From: Streptomyces sp. NBC_00287
GTDB taxonomy: Bacteria; Actinomycetota; Actinomycetes; Streptomycetales; Streptomycetaceae
Length of the DNA stretch: 64,000 nucleotides
Assembly: GCF_036173105.1 (NCBI RefSeq)
Contig: NZ_CP108053.1
Location: 8,308,001-8,372,000, forward strand
Direction of reading: 5' to 3'
Positions within the stretch are counted from its first letter, which is position 1, and each line of letters starts with the position of its first letter. The position numbers and the translations under genes were made by a program. The notes under the pieces are model-generated. The model did not search any database and had not been told where the DNA came from. It was given only the letters and a program-made list of their open reading frames with translations. This document shows positions 26,379 through 34,328 of this stretch, one piece after another.

Positions 26379-26394
26379 TCGCCGGGTCTAGCGT
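26366..26394 (+). promoter_or_regulatory. Predicted promoter of the exporter-TetR-hydrolase operon
   Basis: TTGACT (26366-26371), a 17-base spacer, then TAGCGT (26389-26394). The start site would be near 26401, giving a ~63-base leader before GTG 26464. Confidence 0.6.
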
Positions 26395-26463
26395 CAACGC
26401 CACACGGCACCAGAACGGCACTCAGCTCACGATCACCCTCTTCCTGCCGAGGAGCGGAAAACC

Positions 26464-28068
26464 GTGGCAACTCCGTCTAGCCGCAAGCCCCCTGACCAAA
26501 CGTCGCCCACCGCGCACCCGCACCGCTGGCGCGTGCTGGCCGTACTCCTGGTCGGCCTGCTGCTCGTAGTCCTGGACACGTCGATCCTCAATGTGGCCCT
26601 GAAGACCCTGGCCGAGCCCGCGCCCGAGGGCCTCGGTGCCTCACCGGGCGATCTGCAGTGGTCGATCGACTCCTACACCCTCGTCTTCGCGGCCCTGCTC
26701 TTCACCACCGGTGCGCTCGCCGACCGCTGGGGGCGCAAACGCGTCCTGCTGGCCGGGCTGTTGGTCTTCGGCGTCTGCTCCCTGTGGTCCGCCTACGCCG
26801 GCACCGCCGACGAACTGATCGTCGCGCGGGCCGGGTTGGGGGTAGGCGCCGCCCTCGTACTGCCGGCCACCCTGGCGATCATCATGGCCGTCTTCCCGCC
26901 CGCCGAGCGAGCCAAGGCCATCGGTCTTTGGGCGGGGGCCGCCGGACTCGCCGTCGCGCTCGGCCCGATCACCGGCGGCGCGCTGCTCGAACACTTCTGG
27001 TGGGGCTCGGTGTTCCTGGTCAACCTGCCCATCGTGCTGATCGGCGCCGCCGCCGCGCTCTTCGTCGTCCCCGAGTCCAAGGACCCCCGGCGCGGCAGCC
27101 TCGACCCGCTCGGCGCCGTGCTGTCCGTCACCGGGCTCACCGCACTGGTGTACGGCGTCATCCGGGGCGGAGAATCCGACAACTGGGCGGAGGCCGTGGT
27201 GTGGGGGCCGATCCTCGGCGGCCTGATGGTCCTCGGCCTGTTCGCTCTGTGGGAGCGCCGCACCGCGCGGCCCGCGCTGGACCTCGCCCTGTTCACCGTC
27301 CGCCGCTTCTCGGCCGCCGTGACCGTCATCGGCCTGGTCTTCTTCGCCCTGCTCGGCGCCACCTTCTTCCTGGTCTTCTATCTGCAGAGCGTGCGCGGCT
27401 GGACACCGCTGGAGGCCGGGTTCCTGCTGCTGCCCCTGGCCGTGGCGCAGTTGGCCTGCTCGGCGCCGGCCACGCTGCTGGCCAGGCGGATCGGGTCCGG
27501 GCCGGTGTGCGCCACCGGCATGCTGCTCACCTCACTCGCCTTCCTCGCCGTGGCCGGCGTCGACGAGCGGACCGAGGTGTGGGTGATCGAGTGCGTCCTG
27601 TTCGTCCTGGGCATCGGCATCGCCTGTGTGATGCCGCCCGCGACCTCGGCCGCCATGTCCGCCGTCTCCCAGGACCGGGCGGGCACCGGCTCGGCGGTCA
27701 CCACCACCTTCCGGCAGGTGGGCGGCGCCCTCGGCGTCGCCGTCCTGGGCTCGGTGCTCTCCGTCGCCTACCGCTCCCGTATCGAGGACCACCTGACGCC
27801 GCTGCCCGCATCGGTCCGTGACACGGCGGAGGAGTCCATCGCCACCACCCTCACCGTCGCGCAGGAGCTGGGTCCGCGCGGGGCGCCGCTCGCCGGACAG
27901 GCCGTCGACGCGTTCGTCTCCGCCATGCACCTCACGGCCCTCGTCGCCGCCGCCGTCACCTTCCTCGGCGCCCTGGTCAGCCTGCTGTTCCTGCCCTCCC
28001 GTACGGCCGCTGAAGCGCCCGACGGCAATGAGGCGACCACGCGAGAAGTCCACACCACGGAGGTCTGA
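26464..28068 (+). CDS. MFS exporter, EmrB/QacA (DHA2, 14-helix) type
   Basis: 534 residues with ~14 hydrophobic helices. Typical DHA2 motifs: LVVLDTSILNVAL in helix 1, FTTGALADRWGRKRVLLAG after helix 2, and GPITGGALLEHFWWGSVFLV (motif C). It exports drugs or secondary metabolites by proton antiport, and here probably the cluster product, giving resistance. The GTG start has GAGGAGCGG upstream. It is cotranscribed with the TetR gene 5 bases downstream. Confidence 0.93.
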   Translation: MATPSSRKPPDQTSPTAHPHRWRVLAVLLVGLLLVVLDTSILNVALKTLAEPAPEGLGASPGDLQWSIDSYTLVFAALLFTTGALADRWGRKRVLLAGLLVFGVCSLWSAYAGTADELIVARAGLGVGAALVLPATLAIIMAVFPPAERAKAIGLWAGAAGLAVALGPITGGALLEHFWWGSVFLVNLPIVLIGAAAALFVVPESKDPRRGSLDPLGAVLSVTGLTALVYGVIRGGESDNWAEAVVWGPILGGLMVLGLFALWERRTARPALDLALFTVRRFSAAVTVIGLVFFALLGATFFLVFYLQSVRGWTPLEAGFLLLPLAVAQLACSAPATLLARRIGSGPVCATGMLLTSLAFLAVAGVDERTEVWVIECVLFVLGIGIACVMPPATSAAMSAVSQDRAGTGSAVTTTFRQVGGALGVAVLGSVLSVAYRSRIEDHLTPLPASVRDTAEESIATTLTVAQELGPRGAPLAGQAVDAFVSAMHLTALVAAAVTFLGALVSLLFLPSRTAAEAPDGNEATTREVHTTEV

Positions 28069-28073
28069 TACGT

Positions 28074-28757
28074 ATGCCGCACGCCGACCGAGCCGCGGCC
28101 GCCCCGGGGCCCTCCCCCCGGGGCGGTCGTCAGCGCGACCCCGCCGCCGATGAGGCGATCCTGGACAGCACCCTGGGCCTGCTCAGCGAGGGGTGCAGCT
28201 TCGGCGACCTGTCCATGGACCTGGTCGCCCAGCGCGCTGGTGTCGCCCGGGCCACCATCTACCGGCGCTGGCGCAATAAGGAAGAGCTGGTGCTGGCCGC
28301 GCTGGGCAGCCTCGACCTGCCCGTGCCGCCGCTGGACGGACTGAGCCTGCGGGACCGTCTGGTGGCCCTCGTCGACCAACTCCGCCACCGTGGTCAGGAC
28401 ACCAATCTGCACCGGCTGATCGGCAGTCTGCTCGGTGAGGCGGTACGCCGCCCCCAGCTGGTGGAGCGCTTCGAGAACACGGTCGTCGCCGCCCGGCACG
28501 AGGCGCTGCTGCGGGTCCTGCGCGACGGCATCGACGCCGGTGAGCTGTGCGGGGACCTCGACCTGGACGACGCGATCGAGATGCTCACCGGGCCGATGGC
28601 CGCCCGGCTGATCCTGCGTCAACGCCCGGTGGAATCCGTGGTGTTCGCCGAGCGCATCGTCGACACGTTCCTGAACGGAACCCGCACGGTCCGTGCCGGG
28701 ATCAGCCCGGGCACGACACCGGAGCACCTCCCACAACCAGAGGAGCCGCTGCCATGA
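28074..28757 (+). CDS. TetR-family regulator of the exporter operon
   Basis: 227 residues. The N-terminal helix-turn-helix LSMDLVAQRAGVARATIYRR is clear, followed by a ligand domain of TetR_C type. It lies between the exporter and hydrolase B genes, with its stop overlapping the hydrolase start (ATGA). It probably represses this operon from the inverted repeat at 26335-26378 and is relieved by the exported compound. Confidence 0.92.
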   Translation: MPHADRAAAAPGPSPRGGRQRDPAADEAILDSTLGLLSEGCSFGDLSMDLVAQRAGVARATIYRRWRNKEELVLAALGSLDLPVPPLDGLSLRDRLVALVDQLRHRGQDTNLHRLIGSLLGEAVRRPQLVERFENTVVAARHEALLRVLRDGIDAGELCGDLDLDDAIEMLTGPMAARLILRQRPVESVVFAERIVDTFLNGTRTVRAGISPGTTPEHLPQPEEPLP

Positions 28758-29968
28758 AATTCCTGTTCGACGACCCCGCCTTCGACTACCAGGCGTTGCG
28801 CGCCGCCGGCTATGCCGACTACGGCGGTGCGCAGCTCGGCGAGGTCGTCGCGGTCGCCTCCCGGATCCCCGGCGGAGACACCGTCGCCTGGCGGCACGCG
28901 TGGACTGCGCTCGCCGAACGCGTCCACGGCCTGGCCACCGCGGCGCGCGGCGAGGGACGCACCGTCGACGCCCGGGCCGCGCTGCTGCGGGCGCACAACT
29001 ACTACCGCACCGCCGAGTTCTTCGAGCGGGACGACCCGCACGGCGCCGAGGCCCTGCGGCTGATGCGCCTGTCCCGGGAGACCTTCGCCGACGCCGCAGC
29101 GCTCATGGAGCGGCCACCGCAGTTCACCCGCATCCCCTACGAGGACACCTCACTGCCCGCCTATCTCTACCGGGTGGACGACTCCGACGAGCCCCGGCCG
29201 ACGATCATCCACCACGGCGGGCTCGACTCCACGGTCGAAGAGGGCTACTTCTTCGTGGCCGCGGCAGCCCTCGCCCACGGCTGGAACTGCCTGTGCTTCG
29301 AGGGGCCCGGACAGGGCTCCGTCCTGCGTGACCAGGGGCTGGTCTTCAGGCCCGACTGGGAGCAGGTCGTCACCCCGGTGGTGGACCACGCGCTGTCCCT
29401 GCCCGGCGTGGACCCCGACCGCCTGGCGCTGGTCGGCACCAGCCTCGGCGGTCTGCTCGCGGTACGGGCGGCCGCGTTCGAGCACCGGCTGGCCGGCTGC
29501 GTCGCCCATGACGCGGTCTGGCAGCTGGGCGACGTCGTTCCGCTGCCGCCGTTCGTGCTGGACTGGGTCGAGCAGGGACACGACGACTTCGCCAACCCGG
29601 TCATGTGGGGGATCGCCGCCCAGCAGACCTTCACCCGCTGGCTGCTGCGGCACGCCCTGTGGACCTTCGGCGTCGACACCCCGGCCGGGCTGCTGCGCCG
29701 ACTGCCCGCGTTCGGCCTGTCGGAGGTCATCGGCAAGGTGCGCTGTCCCGTGCTCGTCATGGACGCGGAAGAGGACATGTTCTTCGCCGGCCTCGAACAC
29801 GCGAAGAAGGTCTACACGGGACTGAACTCGCCCAAGACGCTTCAGGTGTTCACCGCGGACGAGGGCGGCGGGGCGCACTGCCACTCGGGTGCCATGCGGC
29901 TCTTCCACGACCGGCTCTTCTCGTGGCTGACGCAGAGCCTCGGGACGGGACGGGCGGTCGCGGTCTGA
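28754..29968 (+). CDS. Alpha/beta hydrolase of the DHPON hydrolase/AntI/Ayg1 type (copy B)
   Basis: 404 residues, close paralogue of copy A at 8498 (compare MKFLFDDPAFDYQALRAAG with MRFLFDDTAFSFQALRTAG; HHGG, EGPGQ and LVFRPDWE are shared). Triad: Ser230 in GTSLGG, Asp341 in DAEEDM, His375 in GGGAHCH. The same C-C or ester hydrolysis chemistry is expected. It is ATGA-coupled to the TetR gene. The presence of two active copies in separately regulated operons suggests two related substrates or a back-up for detoxification. Confidence 0.88.
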   Translation: MKFLFDDPAFDYQALRAAGYADYGGAQLGEVVAVASRIPGGDTVAWRHAWTALAERVHGLATAARGEGRTVDARAALLRAHNYYRTAEFFERDDPHGAEALRLMRLSRETFADAAALMERPPQFTRIPYEDTSLPAYLYRVDDSDEPRPTIIHHGGLDSTVEEGYFFVAAAALAHGWNCLCFEGPGQGSVLRDQGLVFRPDWEQVVTPVVDHALSLPGVDPDRLALVGTSLGGLLAVRAAAFEHRLAGCVAHDAVWQLGDVVPLPPFVLDWVEQGHDDFANPVMWGIAAQQTFTRWLLRHALWTFGVDTPAGLLRRLPAFGLSEVIGKVRCPVLVMDAEEDMFFAGLEHAKKVYTGLNSPKTLQVFTADEGGGAHCHSGAMRLFHDRLFSWLTQSLGTGRAVAV

Positions 29969-29993
29969 CCGTCGCCACAGCAAGCGCGCGGTG

Positions 29994-30019
29994 CCCGGTC
30001 CGCTCGTCCGCGGGCCGGG
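29994..30019 (+). terminator. Hairpin after hydrolase B
   Basis: A 10-bp stem (CCCGGTCCGC pairing with GCGGGCCGGG, one G-U pair) with a 6-base loop, 26 bases after the stop codon. Confidence 0.6.
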
Positions 30020-30275
30020 CCGTTCGCGTGACACGATTCATGGCCGATTCAATTCGAGCGGCCGAATTTCATTCCCGAAACTCGTATCCGGGCGGCCCGA
30101 GTTCTATTGTCCTTAATAGCGGTGTAACGGGGAGGGGGTGGCACCGAAGGAGGAGCTAGCATATGCTTCACGCACTAGTGGCGATATTGCCGACTATGTG
30201 GCGTCCCAGACCTGAGGGCGGACGGGGGAACCAGAATCAGTTGAATGCGTACCTACGCATTCTGGGGGGTTTGCT
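30020..30275 (+). promoter_or_regulatory. AT-richer leader region of the SARP gene
   Basis: This stretch is richer in A/T than its surroundings (about 30040-30125), as expected for a promoter, but no single -35/-10 pair stands out. It contains a full Shine-Dalgarno AAGGAGGAG at 30147-30155 that belongs to an upstream reading frame, not to the SARP gene, and a palindrome at 30243-30262. Confidence 0.5.
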
Positions 30276-30342
30276 GTGGCCCTGTCCTCTGTACAGGCTG
30301 ACCAGCCACTGCGCTATGACCTGCTCGGGCGCCTGCGGGTGA
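30163..30342 (+). CDS. Possible 59-codon leader ORF overlapping the SARP start
   Basis: ATG at 30163 lies 9 bases after a consensus AAGGAGG. The frame runs 59 codons and stops at 30342, 67 bases inside the SARP gene in a different frame. Codon use is unlike Streptomyces genes (CTT, CTA, ATA, TTG), so a stable protein is doubtful. It could be a leader whose translation affects SARP initiation, which itself has only a poor G-rich site. Confidence 0.3.
   Translation: MLHALVAILPTMWRPRPEGGRGNQNQLNAYLRILGGLLWPCPLYRLTSHCAMTCSGACG
30243..30262. promoter_or_regulatory. 20-bp palindrome before the SARP start
   Basis: GAATGCGTA-CC-TACGCATTC, a perfect 9-bp inverted repeat ending 13 bases before GTG 30276. 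It could be a repressor operator or an RNA hairpin over the ribosome-binding region. Confidence 0.6.
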
Positions 30343-31091
30343 CCCGGGACGGTTTCGACCTGACGCCCGAGCCACCGAAGCTCGCGAAACTCCTCGCCCT
30401 GCTCCTGATCAGGTCGGGTGAGCCGGTGGCCGGCGAGAAACTCGTGGCAGAACTGTGGGAGCAGGATCCGCCGCGCTGCGCGTTCGCCAGCCTGCGGGTG
30501 TACATCTCACAGCTGCGAAAAATTCTGAGCAGTCCGAATGGCATCTCACCCATCATCACGACGCCACTCGGATACATTCTCGACACGACGGGGACGGTGA
30601 CGGATCTCCACGAATTCGAGCTGCTCTACACCCGTGGCCGGGAACGCTATGTGTCGGCTGATTTCTCACATGCGTCCGAACTTCTCCGCCGGGCGCTGTC
30701 CCTGTGGCGAGGCCCCGTTCTGGAGGGCATTCCCGGCTCGCTGGTCATCGATTCGTTCACCGCTGTCCAGGACGAGAGACGGCTGAATTGCACCGAACTG
30801 AGGATGCACGCGGCGCTGGCTCTCGGCTGCCATCACGAGACGATCGAGGAACTGCGCGGCCTGGTCCTCCAGCACCCGCTGCGGGAGCCCTTCCACCACC
30901 AGCTCATGGTCGCCCTGTACCGGGCGAACCGCCAGGGAGACGCGCTGGCCGTGTACCGCAGCGCCCGCCGGGTGCTCAGAGAGGAACTGGGAGTCGAGCC
31001 GGGCCCGTCACTGCGCCTCGCCCATGAGGCGATCCTGCGGGCGGACCCGGAGCGACTGGAGGCCGCCGGGGTCATTCCGGCCCTGCGCTGA
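30276..31091 (+). CDS. SARP-family pathway activator
   Basis: 271 residues. It has the N-terminal OmpR-like winged helix (LRYDLLGRLRVTRDGFDL, then LRVYISQLRKIL) followed by the bacterial transcriptional activation (BTA) domain (DFSHASELLRRALSLWRGPV). This is the small AfsR/ActII-ORF4/RedD type that switches on Streptomyces biosynthetic clusters. It sits at the right edge of the cluster and is the likely activator of the core operon. No other frame start is available upstream, because the frame closes at 30213. Confidence 0.93.
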   Translation: MALSSVQADQPLRYDLLGRLRVTRDGFDLTPEPPKLAKLLALLLIRSGEPVAGEKLVAELWEQDPPRCAFASLRVYISQLRKILSSPNGISPIITTPLGYILDTTGTVTDLHEFELLYTRGRERYVSADFSHASELLRRALSLWRGPVLEGIPGSLVIDSFTAVQDERRLNCTELRMHAALALGCHHETIEELRGLVLQHPLREPFHHQLMVALYRANRQGDALAVYRSARRVLREELGVEPGPSLRLAHEAILRADPERLEAAGVIPALR

Positions 31092-31259
31092 GCGGGTACG
31101 TGGCCTGGATGAGTCGTCCTGGGTCGTTCGTGGCCGCCGGACGGAGATCGAGCCCGGCGCCGAAGAGCCCTCGGTGTAGGGCACGAGTTCGGGTGTGGCA
31201 CTGAACAGGTGGCGGAGGCGGCCGGGGATCTCCATCCCCGGCCGGTTCCGCGCCCTTGG

Positions 31260-32291
31260 TCAGTGTGGGGGATTGGACCGGAGGGCATCCGGGGTGATGC
31301 CATCGGCCTCGGCCGCGTCGGCAAGGGCCGCGGCAGCGGCTTCCTCGGCCTGAGCTTTGTCGTCGGCGGCTTGGGCGGCGCTGTCGTCCGAGGGCTTTTC
31401 CCGGGTCGCCGGCGACTGCGGCAGCACCTCGCTGAAGGCGCGGGACACGCCTTGGAGCGCGGCGGTCACCTCGCTGGGAATCACCCAGAACGTACTGCCC
31501 GAGTTCTGCGCGATCTGGGGCAGCATCTGGAGGTACTGGTAGGCGAGCAATTTGGGGTCCGGGTCGTTGCGGTGCACGGCCTGGAACACCTCGTCGATGG
31601 CTCGGGACTGCCCCTCGGCCTGGAGGATCGCAGCGGTACGGTTGCCCTCCGCGCGCAGGACAGCGGCCTGCTTGTCGCCCTCGGCGGTCAGAATCTGTGA
31701 CTGGCGCTGCCCCTCGGCCCCGAGAATCGCGGCCCGCTTGTCCCGCTCGGCCCGCATCTGCTTCTGCATCGCGTCCTTGATGGACTGGGGAGGGTCGATG
31801 GCCTTGATCTCCACCCGGTTGACCCGCAGCCCCCACTTGCCGGTGGCCTCGTCCAGCACGCCGCGCAGCTGGCTGTTGATGGTGTCCCGTGAGGTGAGGG
31901 TCTTCTCCAGGTCCATGGACCCCACGACGTTGCGCAAGGTCGTGACGGTGAGCTGCTCGACCGCTTGCAGGAAATTCGCGATCTCGTAGAAAGCCGCTCG
32001 TGGATCGGTGACCTGGAAATACAGTACGGTGTCGATTTCGACGACCAGATTGTCTTCTGTGATGACTGGCTGCGGTTTGAAGGAGACGACCTGTTCCCGA
32101 AGGTCGATCACCGGATGAACGCGGTCGATGTAAGGGATGACGAGGCTGAGGCCGGGAGTCAGGGTCCGGTGATAGCGGCCGAGTCGCTCGACATTGCGAG
32201 CGCGTGCCTGTGGCACGATACGGACCGCCCGTATCACGGTGAAAACCGCGATCAGCGCGACGATGAGTCCGGCGATGAGCAATGCGTCCAT
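31260..32291 (-). CDS. SPFH/band-7 (stomatin-like) membrane protein
   Basis: 343 residues. One N-terminal membrane helix (LLIAGLIVALIAVFTVI) is followed by the SPFH domain (ERLGRYHRTLTPGLSLVIPY) and a long helical region of AEG repeats (AILGAEGQRQSQILTAEGDK). The tail is Ala/Glu-rich. Such proteins form membrane scaffolds in lipid microdomains. Four bases after the NfeD gene, a classic pair. A small spacer of 168 bases without features separates its 3' end from the convergent SARP gene. Confidence 0.93.
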   Translation of the reverse strand: MDALLIAGLIVALIAVFTVIRAVRIVPQARARNVERLGRYHRTLTPGLSLVIPYIDRVHPVIDLREQVVSFKPQPVITEDNLVVEIDTVLYFQVTDPRAAFYEIANFLQAVEQLTVTTLRNVVGSMDLEKTLTSRDTINSQLRGVLDEATGKWGLRVNRVEIKAIDPPQSIKDAMQKQMRAERDKRAAILGAEGQRQSQILTAEGDKQAAVLRAEGNRTAAILQAEGQSRAIDEVFQAVHRNDPDPKLLAYQYLQMLPQIAQNSGSTFWVIPSEVTAALQGVSRAFSEVLPQSPATREKPSDDSAAQAADDKAQAEEAAAAALADAAEADGITPDALRSNPPH

Positions 32292-32295
32292 GGTT

Positions 32296-32727
32296 TCAGT
32301 CCCGTGGGTAGACGATCGCGGTGGCGCCGTTGATCTCTATGACGTCGACGGTCTTACCGGCGGGAATCACCAGCGTCTCGTCGTACGCGCGGGCCGTCCA
32401 CTCCTCGCCGTCGATCCGGACCCTGCCGTCCAGGCCCGTCACCTCGGAGATGACGTAGGCACCCCTGCCGACCAGCGCATCTATACCGAACCGCTCGGTT
32501 TGAGGCTGGAGCACATGGCGCAACGCAATGGGGCGCACGAATACCACGGTGACCGTGGAGACGAGGGCGAACACCAAGAACTGGAAGGGCGGCGACAGCC
32601 CGATCGCGGCGGACCCCGCCGTGACCAACGCGGCCACACTCAGCATTCCGAGCGCAGCCGTCAGGGTGAAGATCTCCGCCCCAGCCAACACAGCTGCGAT
32701 GATCAACCAGATCAGCCATGGATCCAT
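32296..32727 (-). CDS. NfeD-like membrane protein
   Basis: 143 residues. Two to three membrane helices (LIWLIIAAVLAGAEIFTLTA and FLVFALVSTVTVVFV) are followed by an OB-fold NfeD C-terminal domain (LVGRGAYVISEVTGLDGRVR). NfeD proteins work with SPFH partners, and the partner gene follows directly. Confidence 0.92.
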   Translation of the reverse strand: MDPWLIWLIIAAVLAGAEIFTLTAALGMLSVAALVTAGSAAIGLSPPFQFLVFALVSTVTVVFVRPIALRHVLQPQTERFGIDALVGRGAYVISEVTGLDGRVRIDGEEWTARAYDETLVIPAGKTVDVIEINGATAIVYPRD

Positions 32728-32906
32728 TGCGTGCCTCTTCTGACCGATACGGGGACGGAAGGGCTTGACTCTCTCCATTGGACCCCGATACGGCTGCCGG
32801 CGATACCCCCGGGACCGGAATCCCCATCGAGCGATCGAGTTGTACTGACGCAACGCCCCGCAAAGACGCTCCACCAGGTCAGCCACTGTTTCCGCGTCAG
32901 CCGGTC

Positions 32907-34076
32907 TCAGTGCGCGGCCACGCCGGCTTCGTGGTCGCAGGCCTCGTCGATACCGTAGGTGTCCCAGTCGGGGAACGGGTCGGCGGGTGGGAGGCTCTCG
33001 CCGGGGGCCATCAGGCAGCCGGTGAGAGCCGATTGGAGTGCCTTCGCATCCAACTGCGTGCCGATGAAGACCAGTTCCTGGGCATGCGGGGCCTCGTCGT
33101 CGCGGGCTGCGGAGGGCTCGAAACGGGCCACCGAGCCGGCCTGCGACCACAGCCCCGTCACCCGAGGGCGGCTGGCGAGGGTGAAGAACCCCTTGGAACG
33201 CAGCACCTTCCCGTACGCGCCGCTGTCGAGCTCCTCGGTGACGAGCGCCCACAACCGCCCGGGGTGGAAGGGGAGTTCGGAGCGGAACACCGTCGACGAG
33301 ATCCCGTACTCCTCGGTCTCGGGGACGTGGTCGCCGTTGAGTTCCCGCACCCAGCCGGGGGCCTGCTGGGCGCGCTCCAGGTCGAACAGCCGGGTGCCGA
33401 GCACCTCTTGGAGACGTACGTGTCCCTGCACGGCGTCGACGATCCGCGCGGCCGGGTTGAGGCGGCCCAGTGCCGCGCGCAGCCGGTCCGCCGTCACCTC
33501 GTCGACGAGGTCCAGCTTGTTGAGCACGATGACATCCGCGAACTCGACCTGGTCGACGAGGAGATCGCTGACCGTGCGCTCGTCGTCCTCGTACGGGGCG
33601 AGGCCGCGCTCGGCGAGTTCGTCGCCACTGTCCAGCTCGGTCAGGAAGTTGGCCGCGTCGACGACCGTGACCATCGTGTCCAGGAGGGCCAGATCGCCGA
33701 GGGTGGCGCCGTCGTCGCGGGCGAAGGCGAAGGTGGCCGCGACAGGCATGGGCTCGGAAATGCCCGAACTCTCAATGAGTAGATGGTCGAAGCGGCCCTC
33801 GCGGGCCAGCCGGTCGACCTCCTCCAGCAGATCGTCGCGCAGGGTGCAGCAGATACAGCCGTTGGTCATCTCGACCAGGCGTTCCTCGGTCCGCGACAGC
33901 GCGGCCTCGCCGCCGCGCACCAGCGCCGCGTCGATGTTGACCTCGCTCATGTCGTTGACGATGACGGCCACCCGAAGGCCCTCGCGGTTGCTGAGGACGT
34001 GGTTGAGCAGCGTGGTCTTGCCCGCCCCGAGGAACCCGGAGAGCACGGTGACGGGCAGGCGGCGGTCGTCGGTCAT
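32907..34076 (-). CDS. COG0523 (CobW/ZigA-like) metal-chaperone GTPase
   Basis: 389 residues. Walker A GFLGAGKTTLLNH, the metal-binding CxCC motif in NGCICCTLR, and NKLD guanine specificity. A C-terminal CobW_C domain follows. Paralogues of this kind are made during zinc starvation and pass zinc to key enzymes. It starts 4 bases after the rpmF2 stop, so the two form an operon under the candidate Zur box at 34291. Confidence 0.93.
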   Translation of the reverse strand: MTDDRRLPVTVLSGFLGAGKTTLLNHVLSNREGLRVAVIVNDMSEVNIDAALVRGGEAALSRTEERLVEMTNGCICCTLRDDLLEEVDRLAREGRFDHLLIESSGISEPMPVAATFAFARDDGATLGDLALLDTMVTVVDAANFLTELDSGDELAERGLAPYEDDERTVSDLLVDQVEFADVIVLNKLDLVDEVTADRLRAALGRLNPAARIVDAVQGHVRLQEVLGTRLFDLERAQQAPGWVRELNGDHVPETEEYGISSTVFRSELPFHPGRLWALVTEELDSGAYGKVLRSKGFFTLASRPRVTGLWSQAGSVARFEPSAARDDEAPHAQELVFIGTQLDAKALQSALTGCLMAPGESLPPADPFPDWDTYGIDEACDHEAGVAAH

Positions 34077-34080
34077 CCGC

Positions 34081-34251
34081 TCAGCCCTCGGGGCGCAGCA
34101 GCCCGCGCTCGTACGCCTTGACCAGGCGCTGCGGTACGAGGTGCTGGACGCCGTCGACGGTGACCGGCACCAGGGTGGGGGTGGCGGCCTTCCACTGCGC
34201 TCGGCGGTGGCGGGTGTTGCTGCGGGACATCTTCCGCTTGGGGACAGCCAT
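34081..34251 (-). CDS. rpmF: Ribosomal protein L32, zinc-independent paralogue
   Basis: 56 residues, MAVPKRKMSRSNTRHRRAQW and onward, a standard bL32 N-terminus. The C-terminal half has no Cys (PQRLVKAYERGLLRPEG), so the zinc ribbon of the usual L32 is missing. Such C-minus paralogues replace the zinc form when zinc is short and are repressed by Zur in Streptomyces. GAGGAGG precedes the ATG. Confidence 0.95.
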   Translation of the reverse strand: MAVPKRKMSRSNTRHRRAQWKAATPTLVPVTVDGVQHLVPQRLVKAYERGLLRPEG

Positions 34252-34290
34252 GACGAACCTCCTCGGTGGGTGAACACCGAGGACGCTACA

Positions 34291-34311
34291 TGAAAATGGA
34301 TCCCATTAACA
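34291..34311 (-). promoter_or_regulatory. Candidate Zur box upstream of rpmF2
   Basis: An AT-rich imperfect palindrome with arms TGAAAATGG and CCATTAACA around ATC, 40 bases before the rpmF2 start. The left half matches the TGAAAATG half-site of Streptomyces Zur boxes; the right half deviates. Confidence 0.55.
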
Positions 34312-34328
34312 ATCAGTGCTTCCGCAGG

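Noticed and set aside
7771..31091. Spirotetronate or agglomerin-type final steps
   Set aside because: No Diels-Alderase-like protein, large PKS or acyltransferase for acetylation/elimination was found, so only a simple acyl-tetronate is proposed.
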